This document shows positions 1 through 10,979 of a DNA stretch of 35,659 nt, one piece after another. The stretch's first letter is position 1, and each line of letters begins with the position of its first letter. This DNA is from an uncultured Opitutia bacterium (GTDB lineage: Bacteria > Verrucomicrobiota > Verrucomicrobiia > Opitutales > UBA953). A model generated the notes under the pieces. The model was not told the DNA's origin. It saw nothing but the letters and a program-made list of their open reading frames with translations, and searched no databases. Both the position numbers and the translations under genes were made by a program. The stretch is from NCBI GenBank assembly GCA_903831005.1, contig CAIKWA010000007.1, positions 1 to 35,659 of the forward strand. The letters run 5' to 3'.

Positions 1-1
1 A

Positions 2-877
2 CTGATCTCCCCGGCCGCCAAGGCTCACTGGGATATTTCCTGGTTCAATAAGGCCATCGACTTCGAGCGCGGCGTGAAGGTCGCTGGCGCGGGCTTCCCA
101 TTCTATATCGGCGATATGGCCCGCCTCGTTCGCGCGCTCATCCAGTACTTCCTCGAGGAGGCCGGTACCAACGGCTACACCGAGGTCCACGCGCCTTTGC
201 TCGTCAATGCCGCCTCCGCCACCGCCACCGGCCAGCTACCCGACAAGGAGGGCCAGATGTACCATGCGCAGACGGATGATTTCTACCTGATTCCTACCGC
301 CGAGGTGCCGGTCACGAATTTCTTCCGCGACGAGATCATCGAAGAGGCCTCGTTGCCGGTGAAGCGCGTCGGCTACACGCCGTGCTTCCGTCGCGAAGCG
401 GGCAGTTGGGGTGCGCACGTGCGTGGCCTGAATCGCCTGCACCAGTTTGATAAGGTCGAGCTCGTGAAGTGGACCCACCCCGACAAGTCGTTCGAAGAAC
501 TCGAGCTCCTGCGCGGCGACGCCGAGCGTCTACTCCAGAAGCTTAACCTGCCTTATCGCGTGCTAATGATCTGCGCCGGCGACATCGGCTTCTCGCACAG
601 CAAACAGTACGACCTCGAAGTCTGGGCCGGCGGCCAGAAGCGCTGGCTCGAAGTCTCGAGCTGCTCTAATTTCACGGATTTCCAGGCCCGACGTGCGGGG
701 ATACGATTCCGCCCGAAGGATGGAAAGCCGGAGTTCGTCCACACCCTCAATGGTTCCGGCCTCGGTCTGCCGCGCGTCCTCGCCGCCATCTTGGAGAACA
801 ATCTCCAGGCCGACGGCACCGTCCGCGTGCCCGAAGCACTCCGTCGCTGGTACGGCAAGGAAACGCTGTCGTTCTGA
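2..877 (+). CDS. serS: seryl-tRNA synthetase, 5'-truncated by the window edge
   Basis: Charges tRNA-Ser with serine in the cytoplasm. The frame is open from base 2 to the TGA at 875-877, giving the C-terminal 291 residues. The N-terminal coiled-coil arm lies outside the window. Visible class II synthetase signatures are the motif 1 region around GAGFPFYIGDMARLVRAL, motif 2 around PCFRREAG followed by LHQFDKVELV, and motif 3 LNGSGLGLPRVLAAILEN followed by VPEALRRWYG near the C-terminus. The internal ATG at 74 is not the start, because conserved SerRS sequence (HWD...DFERGVKV) precedes it in frame. The gene is followed after 47 bases by tilS on the same strand, so co-transcription is possible. 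Identification is secure. The N-terminus and start cannot be judged. Confidence 0.96.
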   Translation: MISPAAKAHWDISWFNKAIDFERGVKVAGAGFPFYIGDMARLVRALIQYFLEEAGTNGYTEVHAPLLVNAASATATGQLPDKEGQMYHAQTDDFYLIPTAEVPVTNFFRDEIIEEASLPVKRVGYTPCFRREAGSWGAHVRGLNRLHQFDKVELVKWTHPDKSFEELELLRGDAERLLQKLNLPYRVLMICAGDIGFSHSKQYDLEVWAGGQKRWLEVSSCSNFTDFQARRAGIRFRPKDGKPEFVHTLNGSGLGLPRVLAAILENNLQADGTVRVPEALRRWYGKETLSF

Positions 878-924
878 CGTCCGCTTTGGATTGGCAGGGC
901 TTCGGCGCGACGTAGTCTGACCGA

Positions 925-2319
925 GTGCCGATGAGCCTGCCCACTCCTGAAGCCTTGCGCGCGGCCGCCTTACGTTTGCCGCGCCTACCATCGCCGCCCG
1001 AAGAAAAGGGCACGATTGCCGTGGCTGTCTCGGGCGGTGCGGATTCGGTCTACTTGCTCTGCGCGCTTTGGGCAGACGAAGCCGTGCGACCACGTCTGCG
1101 CGTCCTGCATTTCGATCACCGCGTGCGGGGCGAAGTTTCGGCGGAGGACGCCCGTTTTGTCGCGGCGCTTTGCGCCGCCCTTGGTGTACCTTGCACCCAG
1201 GGTGCACGCGAAGGGCAGGGCGCTGCTTCAGAGGCTGAGCTTCGTTCAGCCCGCGATACGTTCTTCGCCGAACAGCGTCAGGCTCTCGGTTTCGAACTGC
1301 TTTGCACTGCACATCATCTCGACGACGTCGTCGAAAATGCGCTACTCCGGCTTGCCCGTGGCGCGGGCCTCGCGGGCCTAGCGGCTCCGCGCACGCTGCA
1401 GGAGTTTCGTGATGGCCATCGTCGCTGGCGTCCGCTGATCGCTGCTGGTATCGCGAAGCCTGCTCTACTGGTTTCGCTTCAGGCCACCGGGATTCCTTGG
1501 CGCGAGGATGCGACGAACGCTTTACCTATTGCGGCCCGTAATCGTATCCGCACTTGGCTGGCCGACGGGGGTGAGGCAGCCTTAGGGGTTGGATATGCTG
1601 AAGGGTTCGCTCGTTCTGCCCGCATTATCGGTCAGGCCCAGATGGCCTTGGCGCAGTGGGCGCGGGAAATTGGCTGTGTCGTCTCAACTGCCGGCACCAT
1701 GCCTGTCGGCATGCTCAAGAATCGACCTGTAGCCCTGGCCCAAGAATGCTTACGTGAGTTCCTGCATCACCACAGCGTCGTCGACCCCAGTACGAAATCA
1801 CTCTTACCGCTCGCATCCGCAATTGTCGCCGGGAGCGACGCCCGGTCCGCCGTGCGCGGGGTGGTCGTCCGCGTAAAGGCTGGTGAACTTTCCGTTCTGA
1901 CGGACGCTCCGTCCTTCGGTCCCTCCGAGCGACCCTTGCCGATTGGAGAGGCCGATGATGAATGCGGTTTACTTGCTGAAGTCGTGGACGTCGAAGCGCC
2001 ATTGTGGGCAAGTCTGTCCCGCGGCGACATTTCGCCGGCGAAGGAAGTCTATGTCATCGCCCCGGCCGCAGCTCTTGCCTGGCGTGGACGAGCCGAGGGC
2101 GATCGCTATCGCCCGCTTGGTTCGCCCGGCTCGGCCAAACTATCCGACCTGCTCATCAACCGCAAAATCCCCTCGGAAAGGCGGGAAGCTCTCCCGGTTG
2201 TCCTTTCTGGGGCAGAAATCCTTTGGGTGCCTGGTCTGCCCCCGGCTGAATCGGCGCGTCTAGCGGGCCCGACGAAGGGGGCTCTCCGGTTGACTTGGCT
2301 TGGCCCCTGCTTAGGTTAA
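925..2319 (+). CDS. tilS: tRNA(Ile)-lysidine synthase
   Basis: Converts the wobble cytidine of the CAU-anticodon tRNA-Ile to lysidine, using ATP and lysine, so the tRNA reads AUA. The 464-residue product has the N-type PP-loop SGGADS (residues 36-41), the LLRLARGAGLAGL motif typical of TilS, and the WREDATNA...RNRIR segment. The C-terminal TilS domain has WRGRAEGDRYRPLG and a WVPGLPPAESARL tail. The GTG at 925 gives this length; an ATG two codons later (931) is equally possible. It sits between serS and ftsH with small gaps (47 and 11 bases). tilS next to ftsH is a recurrent bacterial arrangement. The central region between the two domains is poorly conserved, as is usual for the family. Confidence 0.95.
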   Translation: MPMSLPTPEALRAAALRLPRLPSPPEEKGTIAVAVSGGADSVYLLCALWADEAVRPRLRVLHFDHRVRGEVSAEDARFVAALCAALGVPCTQGAREGQGAASEAELRSARDTFFAEQRQALGFELLCTAHHLDDVVENALLRLARGAGLAGLAAPRTLQEFRDGHRRWRPLIAAGIAKPALLVSLQATGIPWREDATNALPIAARNRIRTWLADGGEAALGVGYAEGFARSARIIGQAQMALAQWAREIGCVVSTAGTMPVGMLKNRPVALAQECLREFLHHHSVVDPSTKSLLPLASAIVAGSDARSAVRGVVVRVKAGELSVLTDAPSFGPSERPLPIGEADDECGLLAEVVDVEAPLWASLSRGDISPAKEVYVIAPAAALAWRGRAEGDRYRPLGSPGSAKLSDLLINRKIPSERREALPVVLSGAEILWVPGLPPAESARLAGPTKGALRLTWLGPCLG

Positions 2320-2330
2320 ATTTTCTGCCC

Positions 2331-4328
<1,998 letters not shown>

Positions 4329-4365
4329 GGTTTGCCCTCGGCGGAGCGGGAAGGTAGGGTAGGGT

Positions 4366-4941
4366 ATGGTCATCGGACTCACGGGTGGGATCGGGTGCGG
4401 CAAGTCTGCCGCGGCCGCCTGCTTTGCGAAGGCGGGCTTCCTTGTCGTCGATACCGATCGGCTTGCCCGCCAGGTCTTGGAAGCGGCGGACATTGTCCCC
4501 CGGTTGCAAGCGCGCTGGGGCAAGGCCTGCCTGGGTCAGGACGGGCGCCCAGATCGCCGTTGGATCGCGACAAAGGTCTTTCAGGACTTAGGCGAACTCG
4601 CGTTCCTGGAAGGATTGATTCATCCCGAGGTCGCCCGGCTTCGCCGTCTGGCGGTCGCGAATCAGAGCCGCCACCATGTGGTCGAAATTCCGCTCCTTTT
4701 CGAAAAGAACCTTACCGATGGTTTTGATGCCATCGTCTGCGTCGCTTCTTCGAAGGAGACGCGGCGAGCACGGTTACTAGACCGTGGGCTTTCCGTCGAT
4801 GATATTAACCGCAGGATTAATTCACAACTTCCTCTCTCGGAGAAGGTTAAGCGTTCCGAATTCGTGCTTTGGAATGACGGCGAGCTCGATTTCCTGCAGG
4901 CGCAGGTCACGCAGCTGATTGCACGCCTGACGAGTCGTTGA
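4366..4941 (+). CDS. coaE: dephospho-CoA kinase
   Basis: Phosphorylates the 3'-hydroxyl of the ribose of dephospho-CoA, the last step of coenzyme A synthesis, in the cytoplasm. The 191-residue protein is of normal family length and opens with the P-loop GLTGGIGCGKSA (K13, S14). It continues with the substrate-site segment VVDTDRLARQVLE, the lid-domain region HPEVARLRR, the core strand VVEIPLLFEKNL and the DAIVCVASS strand. A SQLPLSEKVKRSEFVLWNDG segment lies near the end, as in other CoaE proteins. The ATG at 4366 starts 37 bases after ftsH and is preceded by a purine-rich GGGAAGG tract. The next gene is 127 bases away, so coaE probably closes the housekeeping block. No clear intrinsic terminator was seen after it. 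Confidence 0.95.
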   Translation: MVIGLTGGIGCGKSAAAACFAKAGFLVVDTDRLARQVLEAADIVPRLQARWGKACLGQDGRPDRRWIATKVFQDLGELAFLEGLIHPEVARLRRLAVANQSRHHVVEIPLLFEKNLTDGFDAIVCVASSKETRRARLLDRGLSVDDINRRINSQLPLSEKVKRSEFVLWNDGELDFLQAQVTQLIARLTSR

Positions 4942-5006
4942 AGTCGTCAATCTTAGGTTAATTTGCGATTGCGGGCAAGGTGGCTGGATTTAGCGTATTT
5001 TTCCCC

Positions 5007-5031
5007 GTTGTTCTCCTCTCTGAGGAGCAAC
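5007..5031 (+). promoter_or_regulatory. putative leader hairpin upstream of the pilus block
   Basis: In the 127-base gap before the first pilB there is an inverted repeat: CTCCTC (5013-5018), loop TCT, GAGGAG (5022-5027). It is extended by GTTG/CAAC arms (5007-5010 and 5028-5031) with a two-base bulge. No T-run follows on either strand, so it does not look like an intrinsic terminator. The right arm GAGGAG would be a perfect anti-16S sequence, but it is about 40 bases from the GTG start. A role as 5'-UTR structure for the pilB mRNA is only a guess. No convincing -35/-10 pair was found in the gap. Confidence 0.3.
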
Positions 5032-5068
5032 CTTCCTACCCCCATCTTCCGCTCCGGATTTCCCCACT

Positions 5069-6793
5069 GTGACGACCGCCGACGACTACGTCATTCAATT
5101 CATTCAGGACAAGGGACTGGTGTCCCCCGCCGATGTGAACGAGGCCCGTGTCGCCGTCGGGACCGCTGCTGAGGGCCAGAATGTCGACACCCTCACTCTC
5201 GCCAAGCTGGTGGACGCCGGCAAGGTAAGTTGGTCCAAGATCACCGGGGCGCTCAGCCTGGAGTTCGATATGGAACTCGTCGATGTGACGCTGGTTACCC
5301 CTTCCGAGGATATTCTCAAACTGATTAGCCGAGAGCAGGCCGAAACCCGCAACATCTTGCCGCTGCAGATGGATGGGGTGGAGCTCCTCGTCGCCATCTC
5401 TGACCCCCTTGATACCGAGACGATTGATTCGATCTCCCGCGTGCTGAAGCTCGCCATCAATCCGAAGCTCGCCCCGCCGGACCTCCTCAAGGAAGCCATC
5501 TCGCGATGCTATGTCGGCGGCCCAATTGGCGGTGGCTCTTCGTATGATGACATCCTTGGGAAGGGCGGCGACGATGGCCTGGCGGTCGAACTCCCCCAGG
5601 GCGGCGACGTCAAGGAAGACGACGCCCCGATTATCCGCTACGTCAACTCGCTCATCGTCGATGCCATCCGTCGCAAGGCTTCGGACATCCACCTCGAGCC
5701 CCTGGAAAAGCGTTTCCGTGTCCGCTTCCGCGTCGACGGTGTGCTGCAGGAGATGAAAGGCCCGCCTAAGCGCCTCCAGCCCTCCATCATCTCGCGACTC
5801 AAGCTCATGGCGGAAGTCTCGCTCGCTGAAAAGCGCATCCCGCAGGACGGGCGCATCCAAGCCCGTACCGGCGGACGTGACATCGATTTGCGCGTCTCCG
5901 TCCTCCCGACCGTCTACGGCGAGTCCATTGTCATGCGAATCCTCGACAAGGAAGGCCTCAAGCTCGGCCTGCCTGAACTAGGTTTCTTCGCCGACGACCA
6001 GGCCAAGTTCCAGGGGCTTATCTCTGGCTCCGATGGCGTCTTTCTCGTCACCGGACCGACCGGCTCTGGTAAGTCGACCACGCTTTATTCTGCACTGAAT
6101 TACATTAATAAGCCGGACCGCAAAATCATCACCGTCGAGGACCCCGTCGAATACCAGATGGCCGGTATCAACCAGGTGCAAGTGAAGCGCGATGTCGGTA
6201 TGACTTTCGCCGCCGCGCTTCGCGCGATGCTCCGTCAGGCTCCGAACATTGTGATGATCGGTGAAATCCGAGATCTGGAGACCGCTGAAATCGCGATCAA
6301 TGCCGCGCTCACGGGCCACATGGTATTCTCGACCCTTCACACCAACGACTCCGTCAGCGCCGTCACCCGTCTCGTTGATATCGGCGTGAAGCCGTTCCTC
6401 GTTTCCGCCGCTCTTCGCGGCGCGCTCGCCCAGCGCCTCGTGCGCCGTAACTGTCAGGCCTGCGCTGCCCCGTACAAGCCAACCCCCAAGGAGCTCTACT
6501 CCATTGGCATGTCTGAGCAGGACCTCGCCAGCGCCACCCCCATGAAGGGCGCCGGTTGCCCTAAGTGTGGCGATCGCGGCTACAAGGGTCGCCGCGGCGT
6601 CTTCGAGATGTTTGTTATCACTGAGGAAATTCAGGAGATGATTTACGGCGGCGCCAATCTCGTCGACCTTCGGCGCAAGGCGCGCGAGGCCGGCATGCGC
6701 ACGATGCGCGAGGACGGCCAGCGCAAGGTAGCCTCGGGCATGACCACCATTGAGGAAGTACTCGGCGCCACCGTCGCCGACGACGTTATCTAA
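5069..6793 (+). CDS. pilB: type IV pilus assembly ATPase PilB (GspE family), copy 1
   Basis: Hexameric cytoplasmic ATPase that powers pilin polymerisation through the PilC platform. The 574 residues include an N-terminal MshEN/GspE-N type domain (about 1-160), then the GspE core. The core has Walker A GPTGSGKS (329-336), the Asp box around [11 protein letters not shown], Walker [17 protein letters not shown] and the His box [15 protein letters not shown] zinc-binding cysteine set is present: C462, C465, C497 and C500, in NCQAC and CPKC. These cysteines mark an extension-type ATPase rather than a retraction ATPase. The start is GTG at 5069 with no Shine-Dalgarno site. pilT follows after only 4 bases. 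A second PilB-like gene lies downstream, so which copy is the main extension motor is open, and GspE of a type II system cannot be excluded. Confidence 0.9.
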   Translation: MTTADDYVIQFIQDKGLVSPADVNEARVAVGTAAEGQNVDTLTLAKLVDAGKVSWSKITGALSLEFDMELVDVTLVTPSEDILKLISREQAETRNILPLQMDGVELLVAISDPLDTETIDSISRVLKLAINPKLAPPDLLKEAISRCYVGGPIGGGSSYDDILGKGGDDGLAVELPQGGDVKEDDAPIIRYVNSLIVDAIRRKASDIHLEPLEKRFRVRFRVDGVLQEMKGPPKRLQPSIISRLKLMAEVSLAEKRIPQDGRIQARTGGRDIDLRVSVLPTVYGESIVMRILDKEGLKLGLPELGFFADDQAKFQGLISGSDGVFLVTGPTGSGKSTTLYSALNYINKPDRKIITVEDPVEYQMAGINQVQVKRDVGMTFAAALRAMLRQAPNIVMIGEIRDLETAEIAINAALTGHMVFSTLHTNDSVSAVTRLVDIGVKPFLVSAALRGALAQRLVRRNCQACAAPYKPTPKELYSIGMSEQDLASATPMKGAGCPKCGDRGYKGRRGVFEMFVITEEIQEMIYGGANLVDLRRKAREAGMRTMREDGQRKVASGMTTIEEVLGATVADDVI

Positions 6794-6797
6794 TCCT

Positions 6798-7871
6798 ATG
6801 GCCTACGAGATGAACCAGTTGCTGGAGGCCATGATGGAGAATGGTGCTTCCGACCTGCATATCCACGTGGGTCGCTCGCCTAGCCTACGCGTTAACGGAA
6901 CGATTGTCTCGATCGACGGCACCCCTCTCACCGTCGACGATGCCAAGGCCCTCGTACTTGGCGTCGTGCCGCCGTCCCAACTTGGCCGTCTCGACGCCGA
7001 CGGCGGCTGCGACTTCGCCTTTTCCTTTCGCCAGAAGACGCGTCTACGCGTGAACGCCTTCCGCAGTCATGCCGGCTACGGTATGGTCCTGCGCCTCCTC
7101 CCCTCGAAGATGTTTACGCTCGAGCAGCTGCGTCTGCCCGCGGTCATCAAGGACATGCTCAAGCGTGCCCGCGGCCTCATCCTCGTGACCGGCCCCACCG
7201 GTTCCGGCAAGTCGACCACCCTCGCCTCGATGATCAATTGGATCAATGAGAACGAGCAGGGACATATCATCACCATCGAGGACCCGATCGAGTATACACA
7301 CGCGCACAAGAATAGCCTCATCACGCAGCGCGAAGTCGGCGTCGACCTGCCGTCCTTCGCAGAAGGCGTGCGCTCCGCGCTCCGGCAGGATCCGGACGTC
7401 ATCCTCATTGGCGAAATGCGCGATCTCGAGACCATCGAAGCCGCCGTCACCGCGGCGGAGACGGGTCACCTTGTTCTCGGCACGCTGCATACCTCCGGTG
7501 CCGCGCGTACGGTTGACCGTATCATCGACGCCTTTCCGGCGGGCTCCCGCGACCAGATTCGGGCCCAGCTATCCACCTCGCTTTCCGCGGTCATCTCCCA
7601 GTGCCTATTGCACACCACCGACGACCGCCGCGTTGCTGCCTTCGAGATTATGATTCGGACCGATGGGGTCGCCGCCAAGATTCGCGAAGGCAAGACCTAC
7701 CAGCTCCTCACCGATATCGAGACCGGCGGCGCCCGCGGCATGCGGACCCTCGATAGCGACCTGCTCGCGCTCTTCTTCCAGGGGCTTGTCTCCGAGGAAG
7801 AGATTTTCAACTACTGCCAGAATCCCGAAGCCATGCGCGAGCGCATGCGTGCCGGCGCGCAGTCTCGCTGA
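6798..7871 (+). CDS. pilT: type IV pilus retraction ATPase PilT
   Basis: Hexameric ATPase that depolymerises pili and drives twitching. The 357-residue length matches PilT. Visible signatures are the N-terminal GASDLHIHVGRSPSLRVNG segment, Walker A GPTGSGKS (132-139), the Asp box ITIEDPIEYTH, Walker B VILIGEMRDLETIEAA, the His box TGHLVLGTLHTSGA and the C-terminal KIREGKTYQL region, which corresponds to the AIRNLIRE motif. There is no CxxC zinc motif, unlike the flanking PilB proteins. The ATG at 6798 is preferred because the in-frame upstream codons lie inside pilB. It begins 4 bases after the pilB stop, so translation is probably coupled. A PilU-type accessory ATPase is less likely given the length and the clean RDLET and IREGK signatures. 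Confidence 0.93.
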   Translation: MAYEMNQLLEAMMENGASDLHIHVGRSPSLRVNGTIVSIDGTPLTVDDAKALVLGVVPPSQLGRLDADGGCDFAFSFRQKTRLRVNAFRSHAGYGMVLRLLPSKMFTLEQLRLPAVIKDMLKRARGLILVTGPTGSGKSTTLASMINWINENEQGHIITIEDPIEYTHAHKNSLITQREVGVDLPSFAEGVRSALRQDPDVILIGEMRDLETIEAAVTAAETGHLVLGTLHTSGAARTVDRIIDAFPAGSRDQIRAQLSTSLSAVISQCLLHTTDDRRVAAFEIMIRTDGVAAKIREGKTYQLLTDIETGGARGMRTLDSDLLALFFQGLVSEEEIFNYCQNPEAMRERMRAGAQSR

Positions 7872-7901
7872 ACTGCCTCATCCCTTTAACAACCCATTCC
7901 C

Positions 7902-9587
7902 ATGTTCGACGACCATAGTGACGTGATCCGCGATATCGCCCTCGAGGCGGGCCTCGTGACCCCAGCCCAAGCCGAGGAGATCTGGGAATCCCACGCCACC
8001 ACGGGTAAATCCTTCAGCGAAAGCCTCATGGATGCCGGGCTCGCCGATCGTGCGACCATCCTGCAAGCAATCGCCGACCATCTCAACGTACAGTATTACT
8101 CCGTAGTGCCAGCTGATCCGGGTGATGCGCTGGTTAAGCTCCTCAAGGCCCCGCAGGCCCACAAGTACGTCGTTTTGCCGGTCGCGGACGAAGCCGGTAA
8201 ACTGACGTTGCTTGCCAAGGACCCTTTCAACTCCTCCGTCATCAACGAACTGGGCTTCATCCTCCAGCGCGACATCGAGCTCGCCGTCGCTGATCCCGCG
8301 CAGGTCGAGGCTGCGGTCACGCGCGTTTACGGCGAGGCCACCTCGGCCTCGATGGAAGAGCTGCTCGGCGAGTTCGATCAGGTCGAGGGTGCGGCCGCCG
8401 TAACCGATGAGGACGTGACCAAGCAGGCCAGCCAGGCCCCCATTATCCGCTTCGTCGACCTGGTACTCCAGGAAGGCGTTAAGGCGAAGGCGTCGGATAT
8501 CCACTTCGAGCCTTTCGAGCACGAGTTCCGCATCCGCCTCCGCATCGACGGCTCCCTCTACGAGATGGCGCCCCCGCCGAAGAATCTCGCCTCGGCCGTC
8601 ATCGCCCGCGTCAAGGTGCTTTCCTCCCTGAACATCGCCGAACGGCGCGTGCCGCAGGATGGTCGCATCAAGACCACCATCAGTGGACGTCAGATCGACC
8701 TCCGCGTCTCGACCTTACCCACGCAGTTCGGCGAATCTGTCGTGCTCCGAATTCTCGACAAGACCGTCGTCAACCTGAGCCTCGAGGCCCTCTCGATGCA
8801 GGATGATATCAAGGAAGGTATCCGCGCGATGGTCGGCCGTCCGAACGGTATCTTCATTGTCACCGGTCCGACCGGCTCCGGCAAGACGACCACCCTCTAT
8901 TCCGCCCTTCGCGAGGTAAATACGGAGGACGTCAAAATCCTTACCGCTGAGGACCCGGTCGAATACGAGGTCGAAGGCATCATGCAGGTGCCGATCAATC
9001 ACCAGGTTGGTCTGACCTTTGCGGCCGCGTTGCGTTCATTCCTGCGACAGGATCCGGATACCATCATGGTGGGTGAAATCCGAGATCTCGAGACTGCCCA
9101 GATTGCCGTGCAGGCCTCCCTTACGGGTCACGTCGTGCTTTCGACCCTACACACCAACGATGCCCCGGGTGCCGTCACCCGTCTCATCGATATGGGCCTA
9201 GAGCCATTCCTGATTTCAGCTTCGCTTGAAGGGGTGCTCGCCCAGCGACTCCTTCGCCGGATCTGTAAGACCTGCCGGACACCCTACGAACCCGATAAGG
9301 ATGTGGTGAATATGCTTGGCGTCGACGCCTTGGAAATCGCCAACAAGAAGTTCTACTACGGCAAAGGGTGCCCGGACTGTAACCGCTCCGGCTACAAGAG
9401 CCGCCAAGGTCTTTTCGAACTCATGACGATTTCCGACCAGATGCGCACGCTGATTACGCAGCGAGCGCCGACCCTCGTCCTCAAGCAGAAAGCAATCGAG
9501 GCCGGCATGCGCCCGCTGCGCGAGGACGGCCTCCGCTGCATCTTCGATGGCCTCACCTCGATCGAGGAAGTGCTCAAGTATACCTAA
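7902..9587 (+). CDS. pilB: type IV pilus assembly ATPase PilB/GspE family, copy 2
   Basis: Second extension-type secretion ATPase in the block, 561 residues. It has an MshEN-like N-terminal domain beginning with the [15 protein letters not shown] segment. The GspE core has Walker A GPTGSGKT (322-329), [13 protein letters not shown], Walker [31 protein letters not shown], and zinc cysteines C455, C458, C490 and C493 (CKTC, CPDC). It is clearly diverged from copy 1: the two share motifs, but their N-terminal halves and linkers differ. It begins 30 bases after pilT with no Shine-Dalgarno; the leader is CTTTAACAACCCATTCCC. pilC follows after 24 bases, so this copy is the one adjacent to the platform gene. 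Possibilities are a specialised second extension motor, as for MshE-like systems, or a T2SS GspE. Confidence 0.88.
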   Translation: MFDDHSDVIRDIALEAGLVTPAQAEEIWESHATTGKSFSESLMDAGLADRATILQAIADHLNVQYYSVVPADPGDALVKLLKAPQAHKYVVLPVADEAGKLTLLAKDPFNSSVINELGFILQRDIELAVADPAQVEAAVTRVYGEATSASMEELLGEFDQVEGAAAVTDEDVTKQASQAPIIRFVDLVLQEGVKAKASDIHFEPFEHEFRIRLRIDGSLYEMAPPPKNLASAVIARVKVLSSLNIAERRVPQDGRIKTTISGRQIDLRVSTLPTQFGESVVLRILDKTVVNLSLEALSMQDDIKEGIRAMVGRPNGIFIVTGPTGSGKTTTLYSALREVNTEDVKILTAEDPVEYEVEGIMQVPINHQVGLTFAAALRSFLRQDPDTIMVGEIRDLETAQIAVQASLTGHVVLSTLHTNDAPGAVTRLIDMGLEPFLISASLEGVLAQRLLRRICKTCRTPYEPDKDVVNMLGVDALEIANKKFYYGKGCPDCNRSGYKSRQGLFELMTISDQMRTLITQRAPTLVLKQKAIEAGMRPLREDGLRCIFDGLTSIEEVLKYT

Positions 9588-9611
9588 CTTTCATAACACC
9601 CCTAAACTCCC

Positions 9612-10853
9612 ATGCCCGACTACAAGTACACTGCTATCGACCGGACCGGTTCCCAGACTTCTGGCCGCATCGAGGCCGCCAATGACGAGCAGGCCCGCCA
9701 GAAGCTCATGGCCAAAGGCCTGATGGTCACCACGCTCGCGAGTGACGCCGGGGCGGCCAAGTCCGCGGCGACGCCCGCGGCGCCCGCCAAGCGTGGTATC
9801 ACCTTCGGTGCGAAGGTGACGCAGAACGACGTCACGCTCATGACGCGCCAGCTGGCGACGCTGATCACGGCCGGGCTACCGCTCCTGCGTGCCCTCGAAC
9901 TCATCACGAAGCAGGAACGTAATCCGACCTTTAAGACGATTCTCGGTAATATCGCCGAAAGCGTCTCCCAAGGTAACAACCTTTCCGAGGCCCTGCAGGC
10001 CCATCCCAAAGTCTTCGATCGTCTCTTCGTCAATATGATCCGTGCTGGTGAAGCGGGCGGCGTGCTCGACAAGGTTCTCGATCGCCTCGCGAAGTTCCGT
10101 GAAAAGGCCGAGCGCATCCAGAAGAAGGTCAAGTCCGCGATGGTGTACCCCGGCGTGGTTATGTCCGTCGCCATCATCATCGTCTACATCCTGATGGTGA
10201 AGGTCGTGCCTTCCTTCCAGAAGCTGCTGAGCGCCCAGAAGACGGAAATGCCGCCGCTGACAAAGTTTGTCGTCAGCATCTCCACGTTCCTGACGGAGTA
10301 TTGGTGGGCCACCCCGATCTTGATCTTCGGAGTCTACTTTGGGCTGAAGACCTGGCTGGCGACAGAGAAGGGCAAGGAGCTCTTCGACCGCATTATCTTC
10401 CGACTGCCCAAGGTCGGCAGCTTCATCCAGATTGTCTCGGTCTCGCGTTTTGCCCGCACCTTCGGGACGCTCATGGCCTCCGGCGTACCGATCTTGCAGT
10501 CGATTACAATCACTCGCGACACCCTCGATAACGTAGTCATCGCCAAGTCTTTGGAACGCGTTCATGATCGCGTCCGCGACGGTGAACCGCTGTCGGTGCC
10601 GCTCGAACAGTCGGGCGTGTTTCCGCAGATGGTAACCTCGATGATTCAGGTCGGTGAAGAGACCGGCCAGCTGCCCGAGATGCTCAATCGTGTCGCTGAT
10701 ATCTATGACGAAGAAGTCGACAACGCCGTGACTGCGCTGACCTCGATTATCGAGCCGGTGCTCATCGTGTTCCTCGCGGTGGTTGTCGGTGCCATCGTGT
10801 TGGCGATGTTCCTCCCGCTCATTGCTCTCATTACCAAGATGACCGGAGGTTGA
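9612..10853 (+). CDS. pilC: type IV pilus inner-membrane platform protein PilC
   Basis: Polytopic inner-membrane protein (GspF family) that PilB and PilT act on to add or remove pilins. The 413 residues start with the short PDYKYTAIDRTG segment typical of PilC/GspF. Two tandem GspF domains follow: the first around TLMTRQLATLITAGLPLLRALE, the second around SRFARTFGTLMASGVPILQSI. Transmembrane helices are predicted near 178-200 (VVMSVAIIIVYILMVKVV), 230-250 and 381-405 (VLIVFLAVVVGAIVLAMFLP). The GEAGGVLD and GEETGQLPEML signatures are present. The leader is C/A-rich without a Shine-Dalgarno site. The gene ends the pilus block and is followed directly by two intrinsic terminators. No prepilin peptidase, pilin or PilMNOPQ gene is nearby. 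Confidence 0.93.
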   Translation: MPDYKYTAIDRTGSQTSGRIEAANDEQARQKLMAKGLMVTTLASDAGAAKSAATPAAPAKRGITFGAKVTQNDVTLMTRQLATLITAGLPLLRALELITKQERNPTFKTILGNIAESVSQGNNLSEALQAHPKVFDRLFVNMIRAGEAGGVLDKVLDRLAKFREKAERIQKKVKSAMVYPGVVMSVAIIIVYILMVKVVPSFQKLLSAQKTEMPPLTKFVVSISTFLTEYWWATPILIFGVYFGLKTWLATEKGKELFDRIIFRLPKVGSFIQIVSVSRFARTFGTLMASGVPILQSITITRDTLDNVVIAKSLERVHDRVRDGEPLSVPLEQSGVFPQMVTSMIQVGEETGQLPEMLNRVADIYDEEVDNAVTALTSIIEPVLIVFLAVVVGAIVLAMFLPLIALITKMTGG

Positions 10854-10874
10854 GCGATCCCTGCGCGGACAACT

Positions 10875-10905
10875 AAGCCCGGTCCGAAAGGAGCCGGGCT
10901 TTTTT
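10875..10905 (+). terminator. intrinsic terminator after pilC
   Basis: AAGCCCGG (10875-10882) pairs with CCGGGCTT (10894-10901), with an inner TCC/GGA pairing around a GAAA loop, followed by a run of six T. It lies 22 bases after the pilC stop and is a textbook rho-independent terminator for the pilus transcript. Confidence 0.9.
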
Positions 10906-10932
10906 ATGCCTGGAGGCAGATACCATCTGGGC

Positions 10933-10978
10933 AAAAAGGAGGCGGCTTGCATACCCCTATGCAAGCCGCCTGTTTTTT
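10933..10978 (+). terminator. second, very strong intrinsic terminator (probably bidirectional)
   Basis: A perfect 14-bp inverted repeat (10940-10953 with 10958-10971) closes on a CCCC loop. An A-run precedes it (10933-10937) and GTTTTTT follows. The flanking A and T runs would allow termination on both strands. It may back up the pilC terminator and also stop minus-strand transcription coming from the tRNA gene. Confidence 0.9.
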
Positions 10979-10979
10979 A

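Noticed and set aside
2295-2330. Upstream TTG start for ftsH
   Set aside because: It would place 12 extra residues inside the tilS reading frame; the ATG at 2331 gives a normal FtsH N-terminus.
9876-10964. 362-codon minus-strand frame opposite pilC
   Set aside because: Antisense to pilC and crosses the pilC terminator; composition is His/Asp/Arg-rich artefact.
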